The notes: a model not told the origin generated them from the letters alone. A DNA stretch of 64,000 nt from Bin87 sp034421995 (GCA_034421995.1 DAOUJY010000132.1:1-64000); one strand, 5' to 3'. Positions 1 through 7,931 are shown, numbered from the stretch's first letter. Program-made: numbers and translations.

Positions 1-158
1 GAAGGCATCTAAGCGCGAAGCATCCCCCAAGATTAGGCCTCCCTCCCCGATTCAGTTCGGGGGTAAGACTGCAGCGAGACTAGCTGCTTGATAGGCCGGA
101 TGTGTAAGGCTGGCAACAGCTTCAGCAAACCGGTACTAACCAGTCGAGTGATTTGACC
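1..158 (+). rRNA. 23S ribosomal RNA, 3' end (partial)
   Basis: The window opens inside the last helices of 23S rRNA. The conserved 3' block is readable: 'GATAGGCCGGATGTGTAAG' around 90-109, then 'ACCGGTACTAACCAG' around 130-144, closing near 'GATTTGACC'. The 5' part lies outside the window. The exact mature end is estimated to within a few bases. No 5S rRNA is recognisable in the 160 bases before the tRNA, so the usual 23S-5S linkage is missing here. Confidence 0.93.
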
Positions 159-261
159 CACGCTAAGAGTTTCTAATTCTCTTGGCTCGGTTCAGCGCTC
201 ATCATCAAATGATTGCCAGTTTCAAATTTCCTGTTCAGTTCCAGGCGCACGCGCGCCGCAA

Positions 262-311
262 CGCGGGGTGGAGCAGTGGTCCGCCGGAGGCGGATCGGGT
301 TCCCAACCCGT
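262..311 (+). pseudogene. tRNA-like 5' half, truncated duplicate of the initiator tRNA
   Basis: An 18-base block CGCGGGGTGGAGCAGTGG (262-279) is identical to the first 18 bases of the intact initiator tRNA that starts 59 bases later. It is followed by an extra hairpin (CCGCC-GGA-GGCGG) and an anticodon-arm-like stem TCGGG/CCCGT around loop TTCCCAA (300-306). That loop would carry a CCC anticodon instead of CAT. No T arm or 3' acceptor strand follows; the next 18-base repeat begins almost at once. I read it as a decayed or rearranged tandem duplicate. A functional tRNA is unlikely. Confidence 0.5.
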
Positions 312-320
312 GTACAACAG

Positions 321-395
321 CGCGGGGTGGAGCAGTGGCAGCTCGTCGGGCTCATAACCCGAAGGTCGTTGGTTCGAGTCCAACCCCCGCTACCA
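321..395 (+). tRNA. initiator tRNA-fMet (CAT)
   Basis: A full cloverleaf can be drawn: acceptor CGCGGGG/CCCCGCT, D stem GAGC/GCTC, anticodon stem TCGGG/CCCGA with loop CTCATAA, T stem GTTGG/CCAAC with loop TTCGAGT, and an encoded CCA. Two bacterial initiator marks are visible: an unpaired 1-72 position (C against T) and three consecutive G:C pairs at the base of the anticodon stem. It lies downstream of 23S rRNA in the same direction and ahead of a terminator, so it is probably the last gene of the rRNA operon. Confidence 0.96.
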
Positions 396-410
396 AATTT
401 CAGCAAATAG

Positions 411-433
411 CCCCGGTAGAATGCCGGGGTTTT
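411..433 (+). terminator. rho-independent terminator after tRNA-fMet
   Basis: Stem CCCCGG (411-416) pairs with CCGGGG (424-429) around a 7-base loop and runs directly into TTTT. It sits 15 bases after the tRNA CCA end and before the next gene, so it likely ends the rRNA/tRNA transcript. Confidence 0.75.
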
Positions 434-464
434 ACTTTGGCGTCTTTCTGGGAGGTTATTTGCA

Positions 465-1301
465 ATGAACCGGGATGAGTTCCTGGCCAATGCCGATGTA
501 AAGCAATTTGCGGAATGGGCCGGCCATCTGGTGCGCGGCGAATGGAGTTTGACGCATCAGTGGACAACTCAAGAAAGGTATGGAGGGAGTTTCCGGTGCC
601 ACAGTTTGTATGAAGCTTACCGGGGTTACAGCTGGTGGTATTTCTACATTGACAAAGCGATGGCTCGCATCGTTGACTTCCGAAGAAGATTCGATGCCAT
701 CTGCCCCATTGAAACTCGTGACCAAAAACGCCAGTTTCTCAATACGGCCAAGGAAGTCGCCGTTGATCGGGGCGGAAGCAAGCATCTCAATCTGCATTCA
801 TCACGCCAATGGGGCGGTATGACTCTCGCGAAGTTTCAAGAACACATTGATGAAATCAAGGAAAAGCTTGACCCGGCAAAAGCCGCCACAAATGATATGC
901 CGGCTGCGTTGCGTATGGGAGTGGGTTTCAGCAAGCTTTATTCGATGCTGATACCGGGCCTGCCTATCTACGACAGCCGGGTTGCCTGCGCGCTGACCTG
1001 CCTAGTTAGACTTTATCAAGAAGATGCAGGAGAGAACGTCACCGGGGGGGCACTTTCTTTCCCCGTTCCCGAGTGGCGGCGCTATAAAGGCCGCGGTCCC
1101 AACCGGTGCGCCTGGCGCCGCATCAGCCATGGCGAGTACGCAGAGGCCAACCTGAAATGCGCCTGGCTGCTGGGAAGACTGCTCGAACAGCCGGGAGATT
1201 TCGCACAAGTCTGCGAAACCCAGCGGGTGGACGCGCTGCAATCGGCATTGTTTATGCTGGGCTATCAGCGGTTGCAAAATGACGCAGTAGTCAAGCCCTG
1301 A
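465..1301 (+). CDS. conserved-looking hypothetical protein, 278 aa
   Basis: I do not recognise the family. The ATG at 465 has a good ribosome site (GGAGG, 451-455). The protein is soluble, rich in aromatic residues and arginine, with no signal peptide or membrane segment. The centre holds a distinctive stretch, 'RMGVGFSKLYSML' followed by 'PIYDSRVACAL' (about residues 151-176). The N-terminal half has 'YEAYRGYSWWYFYIDKA'. It is the first gene after the rRNA/tRNA terminator and stands alone, with a terminator shared with the convergent gene at 1428-1715. The position next to a tRNA is a common landing site for acquired DNA, but no integrase or attachment repeat is seen. Confidence 0.8.
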   Translation: MNRDEFLANADVKQFAEWAGHLVRGEWSLTHQWTTQERYGGSFRCHSLYEAYRGYSWWYFYIDKAMARIVDFRRRFDAICPIETRDQKRQFLNTAKEVAVDRGGSKHLNLHSSRQWGGMTLAKFQEHIDEIKEKLDPAKAATNDMPAALRMGVGFSKLYSMLIPGLPIYDSRVACALTCLVRLYQEDAGENVTGGALSFPVPEWRRYKGRGPNRCAWRRISHGEYAEANLKCAWLLGRLLEQPGDFAQVCETQRVDALQSALFMLGYQRLQNDAVVKP

Positions 1302-1331
1302 TGACGATTTTCCGACGGCGCGGCAAAAGGC

Positions 1332-1369
1332 AAAGCCCGGCAATCCTCCGGAAGGAATTGCCGGGCTTT
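1332..1369. terminator. bidirectional terminator hairpin
   Basis: A perfect 13-bp inverted repeat AAAGCCCGGCAAT (1332-1344) / ATTGCCGGGCTTT (1357-1369) surrounds an imperfect inner loop. It lies between two convergent genes (ends at 1301 and 1428) and the stem ends carry the T tracts in both directions, so it can serve both transcripts. Confidence 0.75.
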
Positions 1370-1427
1370 ACAGTGCTAGACGGTGATTTTCGTCGGTACA
1401 GCGAGCGCCACGCTCCGTAAGCGCACG

Positions 1428-1715
1428 CTAACTTGTTTCGACGCTGGTGACCACGCCGCCGGCTTGGGCGTTCCATTCGTTGAGGTCGTCAACAAGTGCG
1501 GTTAGGTACAAGTTGAAGGGCGGGCCCTGCGGCGGCGTGAAGATGAACTCCCCTGCCGGGCTGAGCTCCAATTTCCAGGCAGTTTTGCCGTGCCGGGCGA
1601 GAAAGTTGCTGAACAACTCCACCAACTCCGGCCCGGTAGCAGTGATTCCCAGGTTGGCGGGATTGATGACCAGGGCCTCGTCCGGGGCGATGCGTTCTCC
1701 CGTTTTCGTGGTCAT
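1428..1715 (-). CDS. hypothetical protein, 95 aa
   Basis: Small soluble protein starting 'MTTKTGERIAPDEALVINPA' and ending in a hydrophilic tail; I do not recognise a family. The ATG is preceded by an AGAGGGG ribosome site. It starts 26 bases after the end of the CoA-transferase gene and runs in the same direction, so it is probably the last gene of the catabolic cluster that reads leftward from 7782. The sequence 'TGPELVELFSNFLARHGKTAWKLELSPAGEFIFTPPQGPPFNLYLTALVDDLN' reads like a small alpha/beta domain, but no catalytic motif is evident. Confidence 0.65.
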   Translation of the reverse strand: MTTKTGERIAPDEALVINPANLGITATGPELVELFSNFLARHGKTAWKLELSPAGEFIFTPPQGPPFNLYLTALVDDLNEWNAQAGGVVTSVETS

Positions 1716-1741
1716 GGTTCGTACCCCTCTTCCAGCAGTCC

Positions 1742-2989
1742 CTAGATAACGCCCCGCTCGGCGAGTTCACGGAGGGTTTGCGGCGCTATGCCCAGCAGGT
1801 CGCCATAGACCAGCTCGTTGTCGTACCCTACGGGAACGGAGCCGCGCCAGATTTTGCCCGGCGTTTTGGAAAGTTTGGGGATTACGCCCACCCCTTTCAC
1901 CAGCCTACCGAGTTGTTGGTCCTCCCATTCAGCGTGAACTTCCCGGGCGCGGTAATGTGGGTTCTCGGCCATCTCCTGCGCGTTCATGATGCGGCTGCAG
2001 CCAACCTGCGCCGCGTTGAAAATCCTGACCACCTCGTCCACCGTGCGGTCTTCCACCCAGCCGCGCAGGATGGCGTCGAACTCGATGCCTTCGGGAGAGT
2101 TGATTTCGCGTCGGGCCTTGATCCACTTCTCGTCATCCGGGTCCAGGTCCAAGACGCGACACACCCGGGCGTACACCGCCGGGCCGACGGCGGCGATGAC
2201 GACCCAGCCGTCGCTGGCCTGAAAGGTGTCCCAGGGCTGCGCGTTGCCCGCCTTGTTGCCGGCCCTTTCGCGCACCAGGCCCAGCTCATGGTAGGCCACC
2301 ATGGTGCCGGACAGGATGCGGTGGACCGCCTCGAACTGGGCCAGGTCGATGACCTGCCCCTCTCCGGTGCGTTGGGCGTGGATGTATGCCGCCAGCGACG
2401 ACCACAGGCAGAACAAGGCAGTGATGTAGTCGGCCGTCCAGGGTACCGCCCGCGTCGGCGGGTCCGGTTCGGGATTGCCCATCAGGTTCATCATGCCGCC
2501 GAAAGCCTGGGCAGTGAAATCGTAAGAAGCCCGGCCCACGTATTCCGGGTCGCCGTCCTGCCCGTATCCGGAGATATGGCAGATGACTATGCTGGGGTTG
2601 ACGGCCAATACGGCGGCGTCATCCAGCCCCCATTTGTCGTAGGTGCGGGCCTTGGAGCTCTCCATCCAGATGTCGGCCCTCTCGATCAATTTGAGGAAGA
2701 TGTCGCGTCCTTCGGTCGTGCTGAAGTCGAGGGTTGTGTTGTACATATTGCGGTGATCCTGGATCCAGGAACTGGCCGCCAGGTCTCCGCTGGGAGTTTC
2801 GATGGGAAACTCCGCCACCCGCCAGTCCTCGCCGTTACCGGGACGCTCGATATGGATCACCTCGGCGCCCATCTCCGCCGCCATTTCGGCAGCAAATGGC
2901 TCCGCCACGATGGTGCCGGTGGAGAGTATGCGGACACCCTGAAGCGGGCCGAAGTGTTCGGTCACCAACGTGGGTTCGGACGGCCCCAT
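1742..2989 (-). CDS. CaiB/BaiF family (family III) CoA-transferase
   Basis: A 415-aa class III CoA-transferase. The family moves CoA between carboxylic acids through enzyme-bound mixed anhydrides on a catalytic Asp. Visible: the N-terminal 'GPLQGVRILSTGTIVAEPFAA' and 'EMGAEVIHIERPG' blocks, the 'NPSIVICHISGYGQDGDP' block, and 'RASYDFTAQAFGGMM', which holds the expected catalytic Asp. Length fits the family (about 400). The cluster contains a second paralogue (6556-7782), two LLM monooxygenases and a CitE-like lyase, which suggests activation of an organic acid for degradation. The true acid and CoA donor cannot be read from sequence. The start carries a modest AAGGG ribosome site. Confidence 0.9.
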   Translation of the reverse strand: MGPSEPTLVTEHFGPLQGVRILSTGTIVAEPFAAEMAAEMGAEVIHIERPGNGEDWRVAEFPIETPSGDLAASSWIQDHRNMYNTTLDFSTTEGRDIFLKLIERADIWMESSKARTYDKWGLDDAAVLAVNPSIVICHISGYGQDGDPEYVGRASYDFTAQAFGGMMNLMGNPEPDPPTRAVPWTADYITALFCLWSSLAAYIHAQRTGEGQVIDLAQFEAVHRILSGTMVAYHELGLVRERAGNKAGNAQPWDTFQASDGWVVIAAVGPAVYARVCRVLDLDPDDEKWIKARREINSPEGIEFDAILRGWVEDRTVDEVVRIFNAAQVGCSRIMNAQEMAENPHYRAREVHAEWEDQQLGRLVKGVGVIPKLSKTPGKIWRGSVPVGYDNELVYGDLLGIAPQTLRELAERGVI

Positions 2990-3002
2990 TGCCTAACCCT
3001 TC

Positions 3003-3030
3003 TGGATTCCCGCTTTCGCGGGAATGACGG
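3003..3030 (+). repeat. short palindromic repeat, family A (solo arm)
   Basis: TGGATTCCCGC-TTTC-GCGGGAATGACGG, a 28-bp hairpin unit between the CoA-transferase start (2989) and the ABM gene end (3057). It is the same unit as the arms of the MITE at 50428-50580; related copies are at 40757-40783, 45431-45515 and 50988-51015. Confidence 0.85.
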
Positions 3031-3056
3031 GATATAAAGTCAAAAGGGAATTTGGA

Positions 3057-3386
3057 TCAGTCCGCCGCGGCCGCCGTGCTAGAAGCCTCCAGCCGATGCA
3101 CCACCTCGTAGGTGTGGAATTCACCAGGGCCCAGGAGGAAGTCGGGCGGCCCGCCGGCGTGGGCGGAGCGGAAGGCGTCGCTGCGGGTCCAGGTGTGGTG
3201 ATGCTCCTCGGTTTCCCAGTGGGTGACAACCAGGAACTCCTCGTGGTCGGGGGTTTTGTTCATTTTCCACAGCTCGAAGCTGATGAAGCCGGCGTGGTCC
3301 TGCACGGCGCCGCGGGCCTTGAACATCTCCTCGAGGGTGTCTCCGTAACCGGTCTTGACTTTGATGCGGTTGGTAGCGATGAACAT
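3057..3386 (-). CDS. antibiotic biosynthesis monooxygenase (ABM/IsdG-like) domain protein
   Basis: A 109-aa single-domain ferredoxin-fold protein of the ABM superfamily. It opens 'MFIATNRIKVKTGYGDTLEEMFKARGAVQDHAGFISFELW' and continues 'EFLVVTHWETEEHHHTWTRSDAF', the classic pattern of HmoA/IsdG-type proteins, with the conserved Trp/His after the second strand pair. Members are cofactor-free monooxygenases or heme-degrading enzymes. AGGAGG lies 5 bases before the ATG. It follows the LLM monooxygenase at 3423-4526 with a 36-base gap, so co-transcription is likely and a role in oxidising an aromatic or heme-like substrate is possible but not shown. Confidence 0.85.
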   Translation of the reverse strand: MFIATNRIKVKTGYGDTLEEMFKARGAVQDHAGFISFELWKMNKTPDHEEFLVVTHWETEEHHHTWTRSDAFRSAHAGGPPDFLLGPGEFHTYEVVHRLEASSTAAAAD

Positions 3387-3422
3387 GGCGCCTCCTTTCC
3401 TTACGGTGGCCGGGTTGGCCGT

Positions 3423-4526
3423 CTATTCTTCGGGAATCAGGTCGGACAGTTGGGGCAAAGTTTCGGTAGCGAGCAACTCCAGGGAGCGCAGGCCCTTGGC
3501 CCGGTCGTCGCCCCAGTCGTGGCAAAGCATCAACAGGGTGCCGAACCCGCCGGTGTCATCATAAAGCTGGCGGATCTGACGGGCGCAGTCGTCGGGGTTG
3601 CCCACAATCCAGAAGTTTTCCAGCATATACTCCGGCGTGATTGCGGAGTCGGGCAGGCCGGGGTTGGTCTTGACGGCTTCGAGGCCGCGCTGCCCCTGAC
3701 CCAACAGGGGGATGAAATACTTGTTGAGCGTCCCCGCCGGCGGGCCGCTCATTATGTCAGTAACCGCCTGCTCCGTGGTCTCGGCCACGTAGATTTCCCG
3801 GGCGATGCGCCATTGGTTCCTAGATACCGGGCGCTCGGCGGCCCTAGCCCCCTTGGAATAGGCCTCCCAATGGCGCGGCAGGTGGGAAGTGTGCAGGAAA
3901 AGGGTACTCATGGGCCACCAGCCCATCTCGCCAGCAACCTCCAGCGTCGGCGACGACGGGCTACTGCCCGCCACGGCGATGGGCGGGTGCGGTTTCTGGT
4001 ACGGACGCATGTGGTAGGCCAAGCCCATTTCCGGCCGTGCGGCGGGCACCGTTACGTCGTAGTATTCCCCCTGGAAATGGAAACCGTTGGGATCGCCATC
4101 GGTCCACATCTTGACGATGAGCTCGGCGGCTTCTCGCATTCGGTTGCGCTGCTGGCCGGATTCCCGGTCCATGCCGAACATCTGGGAATCGGTTGGCACG
4201 CCGCCGGAGCCGATACCAAAGAAGAAGCGCCCGCGGGCCAGGTGGTCCAGCATGGCCATGCGGTGCGCGATCATGATGGGATCGTGAAAGGCCAGCAGGG
4301 ACACGCCGGTGCCCATTACCAGGTTTTTGGTTGCGCCAAGGGCCCGGGAGATGAAGAGGTCAGGGGCCGGCATATTTTCCCACTCGGTGGTGAAATGCTC
4401 GCCAATCCAGGCTTCGGCGTAGCCGAGTTCGTCAGCATAAGCCATCAGTTCCAGGTCTTCATCGTAGGTGTCGGCGTGCAGCCGGCCCGGCGGGTGTAAG
4501 GGCATGTTGAACAGGCCGAGTTTCAT
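3423..4526 (-). CDS. LLM-class flavin-dependent oxidoreductase (luciferase-like monooxygenase)
   Basis: A 367-aa TIM-barrel flavoprotein of the bacterial luciferase-like family, which uses reduced FMN or F420 to oxidise diverse organics. Visible: N-terminal 'MKLGLFNMPLH', 'ELGYAEAWIGEHF' (strand 2 with the family His), 'GTGVSLLAFHDPIMIAHRMAMLDHLARGRFFFGIGSG' and 'YMLENFWIVGNPDDCARQIRQLYDDTGGFGTLLML' near the C-terminus. The His-containing 'EHFTTEW' is typical of the alkane/limonene-hydroxylase-type subgroup. It is 14 bases downstream of a second LLM gene. Expansion of this family is a recognised trait of SAR202-type Chloroflexota. The substrate is unknown. The GGGAGA ribosome site fits the start. 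Confidence 0.92.
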   Translation of the reverse strand: MKLGLFNMPLHPPGRLHADTYDEDLELMAYADELGYAEAWIGEHFTTEWENMPAPDLFISRALGATKNLVMGTGVSLLAFHDPIMIAHRMAMLDHLARGRFFFGIGSGGVPTDSQMFGMDRESGQQRNRMREAAELIVKMWTDGDPNGFHFQGEYYDVTVPAARPEMGLAYHMRPYQKPHPPIAVAGSSPSSPTLEVAGEMGWWPMSTLFLHTSHLPRHWEAYSKGARAAERPVSRNQWRIAREIYVAETTEQAVTDIMSGPPAGTLNKYFIPLLGQGQRGLEAVKTNPGLPDSAITPEYMLENFWIVGNPDDCARQIRQLYDDTGGFGTLLMLCHDWGDDRAKGLRSLELLATETLPQLSDLIPEE

Positions 4527-4540
4527 GGCGCGTCTCCCGT

Positions 4541-5491
4541 TCAGAGGGACTGGGCTACTTTGCCCAGCAGGTTGATGGTCTGTTCCATGTCGGCAGCGGG
4601 ATCGTCGCCGGCGGTCACTGGCGTCACCAGCAGCTCGGAGACGCCCATGTCCAGCATGGCGACCATGCGCTCGCCGACGGCGTCGGTGTCACCGGTGAGC
4701 ACGGTGGCTTCGATCATGGCGTCGCTCCAGGTTTCCTCAGCGGCTTCCGGGTAGCCGGCCGCGGCCCACATGCGCTGGTAGAAGGGCAGACGAGGATAGT
4801 TGGACAACTGCTGCTGCACCGCCAGCCTGGTGGCATCCGGGTTATCGCTAATACAAACCGGGGCATGGGCAATCAAGGGCGGCGTTTCCCGTCCGGCCTG
4901 GTCTGAGCCACGCTGCATCGCCGGCAGGGCCTTGTCCCGCAGGAACACGGCCGGGCTGACCCAGCTGATCGCGCCATCGGCCAACTCCCCGCAAAGCTCG
5001 TAGGAACCTTCCTGGAGAGCCGACGCCATGACCGCCACGTCCACCGGGCGCGGAATGCTGGCGTGGGCGGTGTATTCCTGGCCGTCGAAATCGACGGCGC
5101 CATCGTGGAGCAGCGCACGGAGAATGATCAGGTACTCGCGCAGGTTGGTCAACGGCGCCCGAAGGCTGAAACCGAACATGGAGCGCATGGTGGGCCGGTG
5201 GCTGGGGCCGACGCCCAACCGCAGCCGGCCGGGGGCCAGCTGGTCCAGAACCTGCACCTGCTGGGCCGCCACGATGGGATGGCGCGGGTAGGTCGGAACG
5301 ATGGACGTTCCGAAAAGGATGTTGTCGGTCTGCACGGCGGCGGCGGCGAACAGGGTCAGCGCGTCCAGGCCGGTGCCGCCGGTGGTGAGCCAGGTAGCAT
5401 GTACGCCGGCCGCCTCAGCGCGGCGCATGAGGTCCAGGGATGCTTCGGCATTGGGAGCGCCGGCGTGGAGGCCGATGCGTTTCGTGGGCAT
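4541..5491 (-). CDS. LLM-class flavin-dependent oxidoreductase (F420-type subgroup)
   Basis: A 316-aa luciferase-like TIM barrel, shorter than its neighbour and closer in layout to F420-dependent members. It shows 'AEAAGVHATWLTTGGTGLDALTLFAAAAVQTDNILFGTSIVPTYPRHPIVAAQQVQVLDQLAPGRLRLGVG', the hallmark block of F420-linked LLM enzymes (Mer-like). A C-terminal 'MVAMLDMGVSELLVTPVTAGDDP' closes the barrel. The start has GAGGT upstream. It is sandwiched between the CitE-like lyase and the other LLM gene in one transcription unit, so the two probably oxidise intermediates of one pathway. The F420 preference is an inference from subgroup likeness only. Confidence 0.88.
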   Translation of the reverse strand: MPTKRIGLHAGAPNAEASLDLMRRAEAAGVHATWLTTGGTGLDALTLFAAAAVQTDNILFGTSIVPTYPRHPIVAAQQVQVLDQLAPGRLRLGVGPSHRPTMRSMFGFSLRAPLTNLREYLIILRALLHDGAVDFDGQEYTAHASIPRPVDVAVMASALQEGSYELCGELADGAISWVSPAVFLRDKALPAMQRGSDQAGRETPPLIAHAPVCISDNPDATRLAVQQQLSNYPRLPFYQRMWAAAGYPEAAEETWSDAMIEATVLTGDTDAVGERMVAMLDMGVSELLVTPVTAGDDPAADMEQTINLLGKVAQSL

Positions 5492-5589
5492 GGGAGTTAC
5501 CTCGCGTCGGGTGGGTGCGAATTTGGCCCTATCGTATCACCGGCCGGCGGTTTTGTAGAGGACGGAGGATCGTCATTCCCAAAGGACCG

Positions 5590-6489
5590 CTACACCAACC
5601 CCAGGCTGCGGCACATTTCCAGCATGGCTTTCGCCGTCTCCTCGTGGGCCACGTCCACCATGTCGCCGGCGTAGGTTACCGCTGCCGTGCCCTGCTTCCG
5701 GCTTTCTTCCATAGCGTCGAGAAGGCCCTGCCAGAAAGCGATCTCCTCGGGGGTAGGCGTGAAGATCTCGTTGACGATGGGCACGTGGGACGGGTGGATC
5801 AGGTGCATCCCGGTGTAGCCCAGCGCCTTCAGATTGTTGGCCCAATACCGCAGGCCGTCCAGGTCGCGGATGTCGAACCAGCCGCCGCTGATGGGCCACT
5901 GGATGCCGGCGGCGCGGCTGTCGATGAGGACCTTGCTCCGGAGGTACAGCGTCTCCGCGCCTTCCAGCGTCCAACGGTAGCCGATGCTGCGGGCAGTGTC
6001 GCCGCCCTTGCCGCCGCTGCCGCCCATGTGGGCCACCCGGCCGGAGGCCATGGCAATGTCATAGGCCATGCGAATCCCAGAAGCCGTTTCCAGGCCGGGG
6101 TCGATGCAGACGGTGTTCAGTTCCATGCCGGCCTTGCGCTCGAAGTACCGCAGCAGAACGTCGGCCTCCACCACGTCGGCCGGCGATTCGACCTTAGGCA
6201 GCAGGATGCCGTAGAGGCCGGGACGGGTAACGGCCTCCAGGTCGAAACCGGTCAGTCCGGTCTCCAGCCGGTTGACGCGCACGAACAGCGTCTGCCCTCG
6301 CTGGGAGAGTTCGTCGATCATCTTGGCGACCAGGGGACGGGCGGCGTCCTTGTCGTATTCGGGCACCGAGTCTTCAAGGTCCAGTATCAGCGCGTCCGGC
6401 CCGTACTGCGGCGCCTTGCGCATCCAGTCTTCCTTATTACCGGGGACGAACATCACGGAGCGCAGGGGTTTGGTGGTGATGCGGGGCAT
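5590..6489 (-). CDS. HpcH/HpaI aldolase / CitE-like lyase family protein
   Basis: A 299-aa member of the CitE/malyl-CoA lyase family (TIM barrel, Mg-dependent C-C bond cleavage of CoA thioesters). Visible: 'RSVMFVPGNKEDWMRKAPQYGPDALILDLEDSVP' with the metal-site Glu-Asp, 'FVRVNRLETG', 'GILLPKVESPADV' and 'ETASGIRMAYDIAMAS'. Length matches stand-alone CitE homologues rather than the citrate-lyase complex; no CitD/CitF is present. Between two CoA-transferases it could cleave an acyl-CoA such as a malyl- or citramalyl-type thioester. AAGGAGC lies upstream of the ATG. A palindromic repeat separates it from the CoA-transferase at 6556-7782. Confidence 0.88.
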   Translation of the reverse strand: MPRITTKPLRSVMFVPGNKEDWMRKAPQYGPDALILDLEDSVPEYDKDAARPLVAKMIDELSQRGQTLFVRVNRLETGLTGFDLEAVTRPGLYGILLPKVESPADVVEADVLLRYFERKAGMELNTVCIDPGLETASGIRMAYDIAMASGRVAHMGGSGGKGGDTARSIGYRWTLEGAETLYLRSKVLIDSRAAGIQWPISGGWFDIRDLDGLRYWANNLKALGYTGMHLIHPSHVPIVNEIFTPTPEEIAFWQGLLDAMEESRKQGTAAVTYAGDMVDVAHEETAKAMLEMCRSLGLV

Positions 6490-6517
6490 TTGATTGCTCC
6501 TTTATTAGCAATTCGGG

Positions 6518-6545
6518 GTAGGGGCGAATAATTATTCGCCCCTAC
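6518..6545. repeat. 28-bp palindromic repeat, family B copy 1
   Basis: A near-perfect palindrome GTAGGGGCGAAT...ATTCGCCCCTAC lies between the CitE-like gene and the downstream end of the second CoA-transferase. Copies at 39782-39809 and 50622-50649 differ by a single central base each. All three are intergenic. Confidence 0.9.
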
Positions 6546-6555
6546 ATAGAAGAGT

Positions 6556-7782
6556 TCAGATTACGCCATCAGTAAGCAGTTGCGCCAATCCATTGTCATC
6601 GATACCGCACAGTTCGCCGAACGTCTCGGCATTATGCTGTCCCAATGCCGGCGCACCGGGTACATCGGGCAGGGGTTCTCCGTCGAACAACACCGGAAAT
6701 CCCGCCACCACCTCGTCCGCCTCGCCGCCGAAGGCCGCGTTTCGCATGGGTCGCAGCGCGCCCCGGTCGCGGAAGTGCGGGTCGGCAAGAATTTCCGGCA
6801 CCGTGCGGACCGGAGCGCAGGGCACGTCGCCAGCCGAGAGGCATTCCAGCGCCTCCGCTCTGGTCATCTTCCCGATGCGCTGCTGCACCTCGGCACGGGC
6901 CGCGGCGGCGTTCTCCGAGCGGGTCTGATAGCGGGCAAACCGCTCGTCCTCGATCAGGTCCGGCGTACCGATGGCGTTGCAGAGGCGGCGCCACTGGTCA
7001 TCGCTGGCGGCGGTGATGATGATGGTTCCGTCGCTGGCGTGGTACTGACCCGTGGGCCCGCTGCGGCTGTTGTTGCCGGTGCGCAGGGGGATGCCGGCGG
7101 CGATGTCCTCCTCCAGGTTCTCCATGAGCATCAATGATGCCAGAGTGTCCATCATGGAAACGTCCAGATAGCAGCCCCGGCCCGTCTTTTCCTTTTCCCG
7201 CAGGGCGGCCAGGATGCTGGTGGCGGCGAACATGGGCGTCACCAGGTCGCCGATGTAGAAACCGACGCGGGTGGGCGGGCCGTCGGGTTCGCCGTTGATG
7301 TCCATCAGACCGCTCATGCCCTGGATTTGCGGGTCGTGGGCCGGCTGGTGGGCATAAGGGCCGGTCTGGCCGTAGCCGGAGATGCTGGCGTAGATGACGC
7401 CTGGGTTCACCGCCGCCACGTCGTCGTAGCCGAGACCCAGCCGCGTCATGGAGCCGGGGGCCAGGTTTTCCAGCACCACGTCGGACTGTTTCGCCATTTG
7501 CAGGAAAAGTTCCCGTCCCTGCGGGGTGCGCAGGTTCAGCGTTACGCTCTTGACGCCCTGGCTGCGCTTGAGGAAGCGGGTGGCGATGTGCTTTTCCGAT
7601 AGTTGCTCGGATTGGATGCCGTCCGGCCCGGCGAAGGGGCCGTTGCCGCGTACCGGATCGCCCCGGCCGGGTATCTCCACCTTGATGACCTCCGCGCCCA
7701 GCCGAGCCAGGGTCATGCTCAAGAACGGGCCAGCCAGAAATACGGTAACGGCCAGAACGCGCAAATCCGAAAGCGGTTGCAT
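6556..7782 (-). CDS. CaiB/BaiF family (family III) CoA-transferase, second copy
   Basis: A 408-aa class III CoA-transferase, first gene of the leftward catabolic cluster. I place the start at 7782 because AGGGGG sits 7 bases upstream and the family motif begins at once ('MQPLSDLRVLAVTVFLAGPFLSMTLARLGAEVIKVE'); a longer frame upstream has no such support. 'GSMTRLGLGYDDVAAVNPGVIYASISGYGQTGP' and 'HDPQIQGMSGLMDINGEPDGPPTRVGF' are canonical; the Asp in 'AHDPQIQG' is the expected nucleophile. It is closer to the family consensus than the copy at 1742-2989, so the two are not a recent duplication and may act on different acids. Confidence 0.93.
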   Translation of the reverse strand: MQPLSDLRVLAVTVFLAGPFLSMTLARLGAEVIKVEIPGRGDPVRGNGPFAGPDGIQSEQLSEKHIATRFLKRSQGVKSVTLNLRTPQGRELFLQMAKQSDVVLENLAPGSMTRLGLGYDDVAAVNPGVIYASISGYGQTGPYAHQPAHDPQIQGMSGLMDINGEPDGPPTRVGFYIGDLVTPMFAATSILAALREKEKTGRGCYLDVSMMDTLASLMLMENLEEDIAAGIPLRTGNNSRSGPTGQYHASDGTIIITAASDDQWRRLCNAIGTPDLIEDERFARYQTRSENAAAARAEVQQRIGKMTRAEALECLSAGDVPCAPVRTVPEILADPHFRDRGALRPMRNAAFGGEADEVVAGFPVLFDGEPLPDVPGAPALGQHNAETFGELCGIDDNGLAQLLTDGVI

Positions 7783-7872
7783 AACAATCCCCCTGCTGTA
7801 CGATGGCTTGACTCGGCGGCGAGTGTAACACGGGTGCATCCGATTACTTTCCAATCTCGTAAGGAAATCGTC

Positions 7873-7915
7873 GGAATCAGGATTTGCCGGATTTGGGGAT
7901 TTACAGGATTGCATT
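7873..7915 (+). repeat. degenerate GGATT-type short tandem repeat
   Basis: Four spaced copies of a GGATT(T) core occur in about 40 bases (caGGATTTgccGGATTTgggGATTTacaGGATT). It resembles the small GGATTT-rich intergenic repeats seen in many environmental genomes. It sits in the divergent intergenic region just before the membrane-protein start and overlaps an alternative TTG start of that gene. Confidence 0.45.
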
Positions 7916-7931
7916 GACTTCGCCAGCGCAA

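Noticed and set aside
1778..3037. Long open frame on the plus strand, opposite the CoA-transferase
   Set aside because: It is antisense to a gene with clear family motifs and good start; its translation has no recognisable pattern. High GC gives long antisense frames.
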